Positions 49,421-59,111 of a stretch of 64,000 nucleotides of DNA are shown here, in pieces. A program made the position numbers and the translations under genes. Each line of letters opens with the position of its first letter. The first letter of the stretch is position 1. Origin of the DNA: Streptococcus parasanguinis CC87K. GTDB taxonomy: Bacteria; Bacillota; Bacilli; Lactobacillales; Streptococcaceae. The DNA lies in the NCBI RefSeq assembly GCF_000507765.1, contig NZ_KI669401.1, positions 1,228,597 to 1,292,596 on the forward strand, in the 5' to 3' direction. The notes beneath the pieces are model-generated. The model ran no database searches, had not been told where the DNA came from, and saw nothing but the letters and a program-made list of their open reading frames with translations.

Positions 49421-51853
49421 ATGGAATATTATTTTTCTGGTACTATTGAGCGCATTATTTTTGAAAATCCTAGCAGTTTTTTTCGAATCCTCTTACTCGA
49501 CATTAGCGATACAGATGCAGAAGACTTTGATGATTTTGAGATCATTGTGACAGGCACCATGGCAGATATCATGGAAGGCGAAGACTACACCTTCTGGGGG
49601 GAGCTGGTCCATCATCCTAAATACGGAGAACAACTCAAAATCAGTCGCTATGAACGTGCCAAACCCTCTAGCAAGGGCTTGGTGAAATATTTTTCCAGCG
49701 ATCACTTCAAAGGAATTGGTCTCAAAACGGCTCAAAAAATCGTGGACCTCTATGGGGACAATACCATTGACAAAATTTTGGAAGCTCCTGAAAAATTAGA
49801 AGAAATTACTGGTCTCTCCAAGAAAAACCGCCTAGCTTTTGTGGAAAAACTTCGTCAGAATTACGGAACGGAACGCATTCTCGCCCAACTAGCCAATTAT
49901 GGCATTCCCAATAAATTGGCCTTTCAGATCCAGGATTTCTACAAGGAAGAAACTCTCCAGATCGTGGAGCAACAGCCCTACCAATTGGTGGAAGACATCC
50001 AAGGTATGGGCTTTAAAATCGCGGACCAACTAGCAGAAGAATTGGGTATTGCAAGTGACGCTCCCGAGCGTTTCCGAGCGGGTCTGATCCACAGCCTCTT
50101 TAGCTACTCTATCGAGACTGGAAATACCTATATCCAAGCCAAGGACCTCCTGCGCTATACCATTGACCTTCTAGAATCAGCTCGTCCAGTAGAATTGGAT
50201 CCTTCCACTGTCGCCCAAGAATTAGGCCACCTCATCGAGGAAGACAAGGTCCAAAACGTGGACACCAAGATCTTTGACAACAGCCTTTTCTTTGCGGAGG
50301 AAGGGATTCGCAGTCATATTGGCCGATTGCTGGAGAAGGGTAAAAAAGCTTCGTTTGACCCTGAGAAAATCAACCAGGCGATTGAGGATGTTGAAAAAGA
50401 TTTGGGGATTCGCTACGATGCGATTCAAAAAGAGGCGATTCACCAAGCTATCCAAAACAAGGTCTTTATCCTCACCGGGGGACCAGGGACAGGAAAGACT
50501 ACCGTTATCAATGGGATGATCAGCGTCTATGCCCAACTCCACCAGCTGGATCTTCGGAAGAAAAAAGACCTTCCGATCCTGCTGGCTGCCCCAACGGGAC
50601 GAGCAGCTAGGCGCATGAATGAGCTGACAGGACTTCCGAGCGCCACTATCCACCGCCATTTGGGGATGACTGGGGATGATGACACCAGCCACTTAGAGGA
50701 CTATCTGGATGCAGACTTTATCATTGTGGATGAATTTTCCATGGTTGATACCTGGCTGGCTAATCAATTACTTAGCAACATCGCAACAGATACGAAACTC
50801 TTGATTGTGGGGGATGCCGACCAATTACCTTCCGTCAGCCCTGGTCAGGTCTTGGCTGATCTCTTGCAGATCCCAAGCATCCCTCAGACCAAACTCGAAC
50901 ATATTTTCCGTCAGAGTGAGGACTCGACCATTGTCTCACTAGCAGGAGACATTCGCCAAGGCAAGCTTCCTCAAGATTTCACAGAACGAAAAGCTGACCG
51001 CTCTTATTTCGAAGCCGGAAGCGAACACATCCCTAAGATGATCGAACAAATCACTTCTGCTGCCCTTCGTAGTCAAATCCCTGCTCGAGATATCCAAGTC
51101 TTGGCACCCATGTACAAGGGCCAGGCCGGCATTGACAATATCAATACGCTCATGCAAGACCTTCTCAATCCAGCTGTCAAAGATCAGGTTGTTTTTGACA
51201 CGCCAGACTGCCAATACCGCGATGGAGACAAGGTCATCCATCTGGTCAATGATGCAGAAAGCAATGTCTTTAACGGAGATATTGGCTACATCACCGATCT
51301 TCTCCCAGGAAAATATACAGAATCCAAGCAAGATGAATTGACCATCCAATTTGATGGCAATGAAATCGTCTACCCGCGCAATGAATGGTACAAGATTCGC
51401 TTAGCCTTTGCAATGAGTATTCACAAATCGCAAGGAAGCGAGTTTCCGGTGGTGATTCTACCCATTACCAATCAAAGCCACCGGATGTTGCAACGTAATT
51501 TGATCTATACTGCCATCACGCGCTCTAAGAGCAAGCTGATTCTCTTAGGAGAATACAGCGCCTTTGATTACGCCACTAAAAATACTGGTACTGCGCGCAA
51601 GACCTACTTGGTGGAGCGTTTCAGGGACCTGGACGGAGGCGAGGCAACCAAGAACTCTTCTTCATCCGTTGACACCGCTTCTGCTACAGTCGAATCTGCA
51701 CGAAGCAAGGAAGAAACTGTTGAAACGAAAGCAGAGACGTCTAAGCCTACTGTCTATCGACTGACTGAAGACAATCTCCACACCATCTCTCCAATGATCG
51801 GACTGACTGAAGAAGAGATTGCAGCCTTTTTTGATGTCAAACAACTTAATTGA
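49421..51853 (+). CDS. recD2: RecD2-type ATP-dependent helicase
   Basis: An 810-residue superfamily 1 helicase of the RecD2 type. A long N-terminal region with helix-hairpin-helix repeats (about 80-210: FKGIGLKTAQKIV, EEITGLSKKN, GMGFKIADQLAEE) precedes Walker A GGPGTGKTT (about 354-362), DEFSMVD (Walker B), GDADQLPSV and the C-terminal motif SIHKSQGSEF. It moves 5' to 3' and acts in DNA repair without RecBC. The C-terminal 80 residues are low-complexity. Confidence 0.93.
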   Translation: MEYYFSGTIERIIFENPSSFFRILLLDISDTDAEDFDDFEIIVTGTMADIMEGEDYTFWGELVHHPKYGEQLKISRYERAKPSSKGLVKYFSSDHFKGIGLKTAQKIVDLYGDNTIDKILEAPEKLEEITGLSKKNRLAFVEKLRQNYGTERILAQLANYGIPNKLAFQIQDFYKEETLQIVEQQPYQLVEDIQGMGFKIADQLAEELGIASDAPERFRAGLIHSLFSYSIETGNTYIQAKDLLRYTIDLLESARPVELDPSTVAQELGHLIEEDKVQNVDTKIFDNSLFFAEEGIRSHIGRLLEKGKKASFDPEKINQAIEDVEKDLGIRYDAIQKEAIHQAIQNKVFILTGGPGTGKTTVINGMISVYAQLHQLDLRKKKDLPILLAAPTGRAARRMNELTGLPSATIHRHLGMTGDDDTSHLEDYLDADFIIVDEFSMVDTWLANQLLSNIATDTKLLIVGDADQLPSVSPGQVLADLLQIPSIPQTKLEHIFRQSEDSTIVSLAGDIRQGKLPQDFTERKADRSYFEAGSEHIPKMIEQITSAALRSQIPARDIQVLAPMYKGQAGIDNINTLMQDLLNPAVKDQVVFDTPDCQYRDGDKVIHLVNDAESNVFNGDIGYITDLLPGKYTESKQDELTIQFDGNEIVYPRNEWYKIRLAFAMSIHKSQGSEFPVVILPITNQSHRMLQRNLIYTAITRSKSKLILLGEYSAFDYATKNTGTARKTYLVERFRDLDGGEATKNSSSSVDTASATVESARSKEETVETKAETSKPTVYRLTEDNLHTISPMIGLTEEEIAAFFDVKQLN

Positions 51854-51904
51854 TACCCCAAAAATTAAAATAATATATTTTTTAAGGCTCATTCAAATAC
51901 AACT

Positions 51905-52042
51905 GAAACTTTCCGCCGTGAGAAAAGTGCTAGAAACACTGTGGTTTCTAGCACTCGGGAGTTTTGAAACTTTCGGTTCAAAACTAAGTCATGGAACTTC
52001 GTAGAAGTTCGCTGACGTCCGTACTCACCTAAGGAAAGTTTC
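51905..52042 (-). repeat. Repeat family A, copy 5 (short form)
   Basis: 138 bp. H1 is GTGCTAGAAAC/GTTTCTAGCAC, H2 AGTTTTGAA/TTCAAAACT, H3 AACTTC/GAAGTT with loop GTA. It ends 42 bp from the dinB stop and is also downstream of recD2, so it sits between convergent genes. Confidence 0.9.
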
Positions 52043-52084
52043 TAAGATGACTTTGTCATAAATCTTAGGCGACTAGTGAACAAA

Positions 52085-53191
52085 CTAGTCGTTTTCTTTT
52101 TCTTCCACCAAAGGCAACTCGGTATGATCGACGAAATTGGTCATGGTGACACCCAAGAGGCGGATTCCAGTATTTGTCGATTCAATTTCTTGAAAAATAT
52201 GGCGAGCGGAACGATTGATCCGCTCAGCCTCTCGTGTTGGCTCCGTCAGTGTCATTCGCTTGGTCAGGGTGGTGAAGTCTCCATAGCGCACTTTTAAGAC
52301 CAAGGTCTTTCCTTGCTTGCCGTGTTTTTCCAGCGATTGGGCCACCTTACTGGACAGATTGGTAATTTCTTCTAAAATATCATCTTCAGCATAAAGGAGC
52401 TTGCGGTAGGTCCGCTCTTTTCCGATCGACTTGCGGATGCGATGACTCTTGACAGGGCTATTGTGAATCCCTCGCGCCTTACGAAAGAGATCATAGCCAA
52501 AGCGCCCAAATCGATCAATCAAGGTCATCTCCGGGATAGCTAAAAGATCCGCGCCAGTATAGACACCCATCTCATGCAGGCGCTCCACTGTCTTCTTTCC
52601 TACCCCGTGAAATTTGGCAATGTCCATCTGGCTCAGGAAATCCTCAGCATCCTCCGGCAAGACCACCGTTAGGCCACGGGGTTTTTGGTAGTCACTCGCC
52701 ATCTTTGCCAAAAACTTATTATAAGAAACACCCGCTGAAGCTGTGAGATGCAGCTCTTCCCAGATCGCATGCTGAATCAAGCGAGCAATCTTGACAGCTG
52801 ATTTGCTCTGGATTTTATTTTCCGTCACATCTAGATAGGCTTCATCAATACTCATGGGCTCGATCACATCTGTATAACGCTTGAAAATCTCACGAACCTG
52901 CTCGCCCACTTCTCGGTATTTCTCATAATTTCCAGAGATAAAGATCGCTTGGGGACAAAGATCCAGCGCTTCTTTGGAACTCATAGCCGAATGAATGCCA
53001 TATTTCCGTGCTTCATAGTTACAGGTCGAGACCACACCTCTCCCTCCTGATTGACGAGGGTCCTGGCCAATTACGACAGGCTTCCCCTTTAAACTAGGAT
53101 TGTCTCTTTCTTCGACAGCAGCAAAAAATGCATCCATATCAATATGAATAATCTTGCGACTCGTATCATTCAACAATGGAAATATCAGCAT
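52085..53191 (-). CDS. dinB: DNA polymerase IV
   Basis: A 368-residue Y-family translesion polymerase. Catalytic residues are in [18 protein letters not shown] and [11 protein letters not shown] helix-hairpin-helix ([14 protein letters not shown]) and little-finger domain follow. It bypasses DNA lesions with low fidelity. The stop codon lies in an inverted repeat CGACTAG...CTAGTCG. It is convergent with recD2. Confidence 0.93.
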   Translation of the reverse strand: MLIFPLLNDTSRKIIHIDMDAFFAAVEERDNPSLKGKPVVIGQDPRQSGGRGVVSTCNYEARKYGIHSAMSSKEALDLCPQAIFISGNYEKYREVGEQVREIFKRYTDVIEPMSIDEAYLDVTENKIQSKSAVKIARLIQHAIWEELHLTASAGVSYNKFLAKMASDYQKPRGLTVVLPEDAEDFLSQMDIAKFHGVGKKTVERLHEMGVYTGADLLAIPEMTLIDRFGRFGYDLFRKARGIHNSPVKSHRIRKSIGKERTYRKLLYAEDDILEEITNLSSKVAQSLEKHGKQGKTLVLKVRYGDFTTLTKRMTLTEPTREAERINRSARHIFQEIESTNTGIRLLGVTMTNFVDHTELPLVEEKEND

Positions 53192-53367
53192 TTTTCACCC
53201 TCCTTTTTTCTATTATAAGAAGAAAATTTTAGAATTGCAAAAATCGGCCCCTCCTAAAAACATGAAAATTGATGGAAATTCGTGTTCATTTTCAAAAATG
53301 TAGTACAGTATCGCAGAAGAGTTGAAACTGTATTATAAAAGAATCTGCTATTTTTCGCAATTTCTCT

Positions 53368-53396
53368 TTGTGTAACCGGTTTCTGTATGGTATACT
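53368..53396 (+). promoter_or_regulatory. pflB promoter with overlapping cre-like site
   Basis: TTGTGT (53368-53373), 17-bp spacer, TATACT (53391-53396, with TG extension). TGTAACCGGTTTCT at 53371-53384 fits TGNAANCGNWNNCW, so CcpA could bind over the -35 and spacer. Control by CcpA is inference. Confidence 0.6.
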
Positions 53397-53451
53397 ACTA
53401 TTGTAAGTGCAACAGATATAGTTGCTAGAAAGACAATAGAGGAAAATAAAA

Positions 53452-55767
53452 ATGGTTGTTAAAACAGTCGTTGAAGCACAAGATATTTTTGACAAAGCCT
53501 GGGAAGGCTTCAAAGGTGAAGATTGGAAAGAAAAAGCAAGTGTTTCTCGCTTCGTTCAAGCTAACTACACACCTTATGATGGAGATGAAAGCTTCCTAGC
53601 TGGTCCAACTGAACGTTCTCTTCACATCAAGAAGATTGTTGAAGAAACAAAAGCTCATTACGAAGAAACTCGTTTCCCATACGATAACCGTCCAACATCT
53701 ATCGCTGATATCGCAGCTGGATATATCGACAAAGAAAACGAAGTCATCTTCGGTATCCAAAATGATGAATTGTTCAAATTGAACTTCATGCCTCGTGGTG
53801 GTATCCGTATGGCGGAAACTACTTTGAAAGAAAATGGATACGAACCAGATCCAGCAGTTCATGAAATCTTCACAAAATACGTTACAACTGTAAACGATGG
53901 TATCTTCCGCGCTTACACTTCTAACATCCGTCGCGCTCGTCACGCTCACACTGTAACTGGTCTTCCAGATGCTTACTCTCGTGGACGTATCATCGGTGTT
54001 TATGCACGTCTTGCTCTTTACGGTGCTGACTACTTGATGGCTGAAAAAGCAAACGACTGGAACTCTATTACTGAAATCGATGAAGAATCAATCCGTCTTC
54101 GTGAAGAAGTAAACCTTCAATACCAAGCACTTCAAGAAGTTGTTAAATTGGGTGACCTTTATGGTGTAGACGTACGTCGTCCTGCCTTCGATACAAAAGA
54201 AGCGATCCAATGGACAAACATCGCCTTCATGGCTGTCTGCCGTGTGATCAACGGTGCTGCTACTTCTCTTGGACGTGTGCCAATCGTTTTGGATATCTAC
54301 GCTGAACGTGACTTGGCTCGTGGTACTTACACTGAATCAGAAATCCAAGAATTCGTTGATGATTTCGTTATGAAATTGCGTACTGTTAAATTTGCTCGTA
54401 CAAAAGCTTACGACGAATTGTACTCAGGTGACCCAACCTTCATCACAACATCAATGGCTGGTATGGGTAACGACGGTCGTCACCGTGTTACTAAGATGGA
54501 CTACCGTTTCTTGAACACTTTGGACAACATCGGTAACTCTCCAGAACCAAACTTGACAGTTCTTTGGACTGACAAATTGCCATACAACTTCCGTCGCTAC
54601 TGTATGCACATGAGCCATAAACACTCTTCTATCCAATACGAAGGTGTAACAACAATGGCGAAAGACGGATACGGTGAAATGAGCTGTATCTCATGTTGTG
54701 TATCTCCACTTGACCCAGAAAACGAAGAACAACGCCACAACATCCAATACTTCGGTGCTCGTGTTAACGTTCTTAAAGCTCTTCTTACTGGTTTGAACGG
54801 TGGTTACGACGATGTTCATAAAGACTATAAAGTATTTGACATCGATCCAATCCGTGACGAAGTTCTTGAATTCGAATCTGTTAAAGCAAACTTCGAAAAA
54901 TCTCTTGACTGGTTGACGGACACTTACGTAGATGCTTTGAACATCATCCACTACATGACTGATAAGTACAACTACGAAGCTGTTCAAATGGCCTTCTTGC
55001 CAACTCACCAACGCGCTAACATGGGATTCGGTATCTGTGGATTCGCTAACACTGTTGATACTTTGTCAGCAATCAAATATGCTACTGTTAAACCAATCCG
55101 TGACGAAGATGGCTACATCTACGATTACGAAACAATCGGTGAATACCCACGTTGGGGTGAAGATGACCCACGTTCTAACGAATTGGCAGAATGGTTGATC
55201 GAAGCTTACACTACTCGTCTTCGCAGCCACAAACTTTACAAGAACGCTGAAGCAACTGTTTCACTTCTTACCATCACTTCTAACGTTGCTTACTCTAAAC
55301 AAACTGGTAACTCACCAGTCCACAAAGGGGTATACCTCAACGAAGATGGTTCTGTGAACTTGTCTAAATTGGAATTCTTCTCACCAGGTGCTAACCCATC
55401 TAACAAAGCTAAAGGTGGATGGTTGCAAAACTTGAACTCACTTGCTAGCCTTGACTTTGGTTACGCAGCTGATGGTATCTCACTCACTACTCAAGTATCA
55501 CCACGTGCTCTTGGTAAAACTCGTGACGAACAAGTTGATAACTTGGTAACCATCCTTGATGGATACTTCGAAAACGGTGGACAACACTGTAACTTGAACG
55601 TTATGGACTTGAACGATGTTTACGAAAAGATCATGTCAGGTGAAGACGTTATCGTTCGTATCTCTGGATACTGTGTAAACACTAAATACCTCACTCCAGA
55701 ACAAAAAACTGAATTGACACAACGTGTCTTCCACGAAGTTCTTTCAATGGATGATGCCTTGAACTAA
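53452..55767 (+). CDS. pflB: Formate acetyltransferase (pyruvate formate-lyase)
   Basis: A 771-residue glycyl-radical enzyme that splits pyruvate with CoA into acetyl-CoA and formate without oxygen. The catalytic Cys pair is C415-C416 in SCISCCVSP. The radical glycine is G739 in VRISGYCVN near the C-terminus. Codon bias is extreme, so it is highly expressed. The activating enzyme pflA is not in the window. It is the anaerobic counterpart of SpxB. Confidence 0.96.
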   Translation: MVVKTVVEAQDIFDKAWEGFKGEDWKEKASVSRFVQANYTPYDGDESFLAGPTERSLHIKKIVEETKAHYEETRFPYDNRPTSIADIAAGYIDKENEVIFGIQNDELFKLNFMPRGGIRMAETTLKENGYEPDPAVHEIFTKYVTTVNDGIFRAYTSNIRRARHAHTVTGLPDAYSRGRIIGVYARLALYGADYLMAEKANDWNSITEIDEESIRLREEVNLQYQALQEVVKLGDLYGVDVRRPAFDTKEAIQWTNIAFMAVCRVINGAATSLGRVPIVLDIYAERDLARGTYTESEIQEFVDDFVMKLRTVKFARTKAYDELYSGDPTFITTSMAGMGNDGRHRVTKMDYRFLNTLDNIGNSPEPNLTVLWTDKLPYNFRRYCMHMSHKHSSIQYEGVTTMAKDGYGEMSCISCCVSPLDPENEEQRHNIQYFGARVNVLKALLTGLNGGYDDVHKDYKVFDIDPIRDEVLEFESVKANFEKSLDWLTDTYVDALNIIHYMTDKYNYEAVQMAFLPTHQRANMGFGICGFANTVDTLSAIKYATVKPIRDEDGYIYDYETIGEYPRWGEDDPRSNELAEWLIEAYTTRLRSHKLYKNAEATVSLLTITSNVAYSKQTGNSPVHKGVYLNEDGSVNLSKLEFFSPGANPSNKAKGGWLQNLNSLASLDFGYAADGISLTTQVSPRALGKTRDEQVDNLVTILDGYFENGGQHCNLNVMDLNDVYEKIMSGEDVIVRISGYCVNTKYLTPEQKTELTQRVFHEVLSMDDALN

Positions 55768-55783
55768 GATTCAAATAGGTCTT

Positions 55784-55812
55784 AAAAACCAGTCGGAAAC
55801 GGCTGGTTTTTT
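55784..55812 (+). terminator. Terminator of pflB
   Basis: AAAACCAG pairs with CTGGTTTT, then TT, just after the pflB stop. Confidence 0.8.
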
Positions 55813-55872
55813 CATCCCCATCGCAAGAGTATTCTGAATTTTGAAAGAGTTTAAGAGCCTACTATATAGAGT

Positions 55873-55901
55873 TTGACAGCGCTTTCTCCAAGTGTTATAG
55901 T
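55873..55901 (+). promoter_or_regulatory. Consensus promoter of the 37-residue peptide gene
   Basis: TTGACA (55873-55878), 17-bp spacer, TATAGT (55896-55901). It is one of the strongest-looking promoters in the window. Confidence 0.8.
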
Positions 55902-55933
55902 AGAGCTGTAAATAATATAGAAGGGGTGATCCT

Positions 55934-56047
55934 ATGTTTTTAACATTTATTTTCGCTATTATTTGGCTCTTTATCCTGATTGCACTGATCTTTTTAGCAA
56001 CCCTTCTCGTCCAGGATAGCACCGTGCAGCACCACCACCCGAGTTAA
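55934..56047 (+). CDS. Small membrane peptide, 37 residues
   Basis: ATG-TTT-TTA opens a 37-codon frame ending at TAA (56045-56047). Residues 2-26 are an uninterrupted hydrophobic helix (FLTFIFAIIWLFILIALIF). The tail QDSTVQHHHPS is polar and histidine-rich. AAGGGGTGA precedes the ATG and a consensus promoter lies 33 bp upstream. I do not recognise it. It could be a regulatory small membrane protein or a hydrophobic toxin-like peptide. Confidence 0.65.
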   Translation: MFLTFIFAIIWLFILIALIFLATLLVQDSTVQHHHPS

Positions 56048-56185
56048 CGAATGATAAGCCTAAACAATAGCTATTCTAAGCGAATTCAGAAAGGATAAGA
56101 AACAAACTAGAATTGTCAGATTTTAGTTCTGTCTCTCGTCCTTTTTTGCTATAATAGAAACAGATTATTTAGTAAGAAGGAAATT

Positions 56186-56944
56186 ATGGAAGAGTCAAAA
56201 CAGATCAACCAAGTGATCGACGTCCTGATGTTAGCTGGAACCCTCCTGATAGAGAGCGGTTCTGAGATTCACCGGGTCGAAGATACCATGATCCGGATCG
56301 CCCATTCACAGGGAATCGTCGATTGTAATGTTTTAGCGATGCCAGTCGCTATTTTCTTTTCAATTGAGAATGCCAATGTCACGCGCATGAAACGGATCTT
56401 GCGGACTAATTATAATATTGAAAAGGTCTGTGATGTCAATCAGATCTCTCGTCAACTCGTCTCTGGAGAGATCGATCTCGAGCAAGCCTACCAAGCCCTG
56501 AGCGAGTTGAAAATGAAGCGCGTTCCTTATACCAATCTCCAGTTGACCATTGCGGCAACCCTCAGTGCTCCTTTCTTCTCCATCATGTTTGGAGGAAATT
56601 TCTATGATGCGATTGGAGCAGGTATTGCGACTGTCTTTGCCTTTGCTTTTTCTCTTGTCGTTGAGAAATACGTTCGCATTCCTTTTGCCACTGCCTTTGC
56701 GGCCGCCTTTGTCTTTGGCTTTTTGGCCCATATCTGGACGCGCTATAGTGGTTTTCCTTCCAATACCGATCTCATTATCGCAGGCTGTGTCATGCCCTTC
56801 GTTCCTGGAATCGCTATGACTAATGCCGTCCGAGATCTGATGAATTACCACCTCAACTCTGGGATGAGCAAACTCTTTGAGACTCTCCTCATTACTCTTG
56901 CACTTGGTGCCGGTACAACCGTTGCCCTCGTCCTTATGAAATAA
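56186..56944 (+). CDS. Threonine/serine exporter, N-terminal half (ThrE family)
   Basis: A 252-residue protein of the DUF1212/ThrE N-terminal type. A cytosolic hydrolase-like region (about 1-110: MLAGTLLIESGSEIHRVEDT) precedes about five membrane helices. With the next gene it forms a two-part exporter equivalent to the single-chain ThrE of Corynebacterium. The ribosome site AAGGA precedes the ATG, and TATAAT lies about 32 bp upstream. Its partner starts four bases after its stop. Confidence 0.85.
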   Translation: MEESKQINQVIDVLMLAGTLLIESGSEIHRVEDTMIRIAHSQGIVDCNVLAMPVAIFFSIENANVTRMKRILRTNYNIEKVCDVNQISRQLVSGEIDLEQAYQALSELKMKRVPYTNLQLTIAATLSAPFFSIMFGGNFYDAIGAGIATVFAFAFSLVVEKYVRIPFATAFAAAFVFGFLAHIWTRYSGFPSNTDLIIAGCVMPFVPGIAMTNAVRDLMNYHLNSGMSKLFETLLITLALGAGTTVALVLMK

Positions 56945-56948
56945 AATC

Positions 56949-57416
56949 ATGAACCTAACTGAATTTTTAATCCAAGCGGTGGCCAGTTTGATTGCCATCA
57001 TCACCTTTTTAATTGTCCTAAATGTGCAGCGCTCCATGTTGATTCCTGGAGGAACCTTAGGGATGGGCATCTGGCTACTTTACTATATCCTGAAAGGGCC
57101 TACCAATGTCATCGTTGCAACCTTTATCGCCGCCATTGTCGGCTCCTGTATCAGTCAGATTTTAAGTATCATTCTCAAGACGCCTGTCGTGGTCTTTATG
57201 TTGTCCATTCTCGCACCCTTGGTTCCTGGATATATTTCCTATCGCACCACTTCCTTCTTTGTCAGTGGTCAATATCGCCAAGCAGTGACCAGCGTGACCC
57301 TAGTTGTGATTCTGGCCTTGGTCATCTCCATCGGGATGGCTAGTGGATCTGTCGTCTTGAAACTCTACCATTCCTACCAACGCCATCAAAAAAGAAAAAT
57401 GACCAATGCCAACTAG
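56949..57416 (+). CDS. Threonine/serine exporter, C-terminal half
   Basis: A 155-residue protein with four to five membrane helices, of the DUF3815/ThrE_2 type: MLIPGGTLGMGIWLLYY and LAPLVPGYISYRTTSFF are its signature segments. It completes the exporter started by the preceding gene. The stop codon lies inside a hairpin terminator. Confidence 0.85.
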   Translation: MNLTEFLIQAVASLIAIITFLIVLNVQRSMLIPGGTLGMGIWLLYYILKGPTNVIVATFIAAIVGSCISQILSIILKTPVVVFMLSILAPLVPGYISYRTTSFFVSGQYRQAVTSVTLVVILALVISIGMASGSVVLKLYHSYQRHQKRKMTNAN

Positions 57417-57435
57417 CATTGGTTGTTCAATTTTT
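57402..57435 (+). terminator. Terminator of the exporter operon
   Basis: ACCAATGC/GCATTGGT stem with a 6-nt loop, then TGTTCAATTTTT. It overlaps the last codons of the exporter gene. Confidence 0.8.
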
Positions 57436-57449
57436 ATGAGTGTCATCGC

Positions 57450-57477
57450 TTGCATTTTCCACATAAAAGAATACAAT
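57450..57477 (+). promoter_or_regulatory. Promoter of the small membrane protein gene
   Basis: TTGCAT (57450-57455), 16-bp spacer, TACAAT (57472-57477). Confidence 0.6.
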
Positions 57478-57519
57478 AAAAGTGAAAAAACAAATCCTTT
57501 AAAGTATGCGAGGTGCTGT

Positions 57520-57759
57520 ATGATGATAAACAAGTATATCAAGTATCTTCCTTATATAATTCTAGGAGCCCTCTCCTCCTATCTATTAGCGACTGATTAT
57601 GCCCGTAATTCATTTGACTTGTTCTATCTGACCTTGAACTTTATGATTGTGAACATCGCTATACTCGTCTTCTACGAAAATGTTCTAAGAGACAAATGCA
57701 AAGAACTCTTCATACGAATCATGAGCAATCCTAAAAAGATAAGCAAGGATAAGAGTTGA
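57520..57759 (+). CDS. Uncharacterised small membrane protein
   Basis: About 79 residues with two hydrophobic helices (about 8-25 and 34-54) and a basic tail. I chose the ATG at 57520 because GAGGTG precedes it and a promoter lies 43 bp upstream; the longer frame would run through the exporter terminator. No family recognised. A strong hairpin follows the stop. Confidence 0.6.
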   Translation: MMINKYIKYLPYIILGALSSYLLATDYARNSFDLFYLTLNFMIVNIAILVFYENVLRDKCKELFIRIMSNPKKISKDKS

Positions 57760-57760
57760 A

Positions 57761-57786
57761 AAGCCATCTGAGGATGGCTTTTTCTT
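57761..57786 (+). terminator. Terminator of the small membrane protein gene
   Basis: AAGCCATC/GATGGCTT with a 4-nt loop, then TTTCTT. Confidence 0.88.
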
Positions 57787-57938
57787 ATAGATTCTCTATT
57801 TTTCTTTGAAACATTGCAAAATCGGTCCCGAGAATGATTTCCTTGCTGATCTAGCTTTTTCAAAGGAGTTTTACCCTTAAATATGGTAAAATAGTAACGA
57901 AATATACTAGTAGATATCAAATAAAAAAGAGGTTAAGA

Positions 57939-59111
57939 ATGACAATTGGGATTGATAAGATTGGTTTTGCGACGAGCCCTTATGTCTTGCGTTTAGAAGA
58001 TTTGGCCGCTGCTCGTGATACTGATCCCGAAAAACTGAGCAAGGGTCTTCTCTTAAAAGAACAAAGTGTTGCACCGATCACAGAAGACATCGTCACATTG
58101 GCTGCTACTGCAGCAGATGATATTTTAACAGACGAAGATAAAGAAGCGATCGACATGGTGATTCTTGCGACAGAATCTGGAATTGACCAGAGTAAGGCTG
58201 CTGCTGTTTTTGTCCATGGCTTACTAGACATCCAGCCTTTCGCTCGCTCTTTTGAGATGAAAGAAGCCTGTTATGCTGCGACTGCTGCCTTGGATTATGC
58301 TAAACTCCATGTTGAAAAATTTCCACAGAGTAAGGTTTTGGTCATTGCCAGTGACATTGCTAAATACGGAATTGGAACTCCTGGAGAACCAACACAGGGG
58401 GCTGGAGCGGTTGCTATGCTGATCAGCCAAAATCCTCGTATTCTATCTTTTAACGATGATAATGTTGCCCAAACACGCGATGTCATGGATTTTTGGCGTC
58501 CAAATTATGCGACAACTCCCTTCGTGAATGGGATTTATTCAACGCAACAATATCTAGATTCTCTGAAAACAACTTGGGCGGAATACCAGAAACGGACTGG
58601 CCTTACCTTGACAGACTTTGCGGCCGTCTGCTTCCATTTACCTTATCCAAAATTAGCTCTCAAGGGCTTGAAAAAAATCTTGGATAAGTCATTATCAGAA
58701 GAGAAAAAAGATCAATTACAATACAACTTTGATCAATCGATTCTATACAGCCAACGCGTGGGAAATATCTACACTGGATCTCTTTTCCTAGGCTTGCTGT
58801 CACTACTGGAAAATGACCCCCAACTCAAAGCTGGGGACCGAATCGCCCTCTTTAGCTATGGAAGTGGAGCGGTTTCTGAGATCTTTAGTGCCAACCTTGT
58901 TCCTGGTTTTGAGCAACTCTTAGATCACAAACGCATGGGAAAACTGGACCAACGTATGGTTCTTAGTGTTGCTGACTACGAACGACTCTTTTATGAGGAA
59001 GTAGATCTAGATCCTAGTGGCAATCAAGTGTTTGAGCCTGCTACGCATCAAACTTTTGCTTTGACAGAGATCAAGGAACACCAACGCACTTACCAGAAAG
59101 TAGAAAAATAA
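57939..59111 (+). CDS. mvaS: Hydroxymethylglutaryl-CoA synthase
   Basis: A 390-residue enzyme that condenses acetyl-CoA with acetoacetyl-CoA to HMG-CoA, an early step of the mevalonate pathway. The base Glu79 is in ATESGID, and the nucleophile Cys111 is in KEACYAATAAL. The later His and substrate-loop segments are PFVNGIYS and FHLPYPKLA. The stop overlaps the mvaA start (ATAATGG region), so the pair is one operon. Confidence 0.95.
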   Translation: MTIGIDKIGFATSPYVLRLEDLAAARDTDPEKLSKGLLLKEQSVAPITEDIVTLAATAADDILTDEDKEAIDMVILATESGIDQSKAAAVFVHGLLDIQPFARSFEMKEACYAATAALDYAKLHVEKFPQSKVLVIASDIAKYGIGTPGEPTQGAGAVAMLISQNPRILSFNDDNVAQTRDVMDFWRPNYATTPFVNGIYSTQQYLDSLKTTWAEYQKRTGLTLTDFAAVCFHLPYPKLALKGLKKILDKSLSEEKKDQLQYNFDQSILYSQRVGNIYTGSLFLGLLSLLENDPQLKAGDRIALFSYGSGAVSEIFSANLVPGFEQLLDHKRMGKLDQRMVLSVADYERLFYEEVDLDPSGNQVFEPATHQTFALTEIKEHQRTYQKVEK

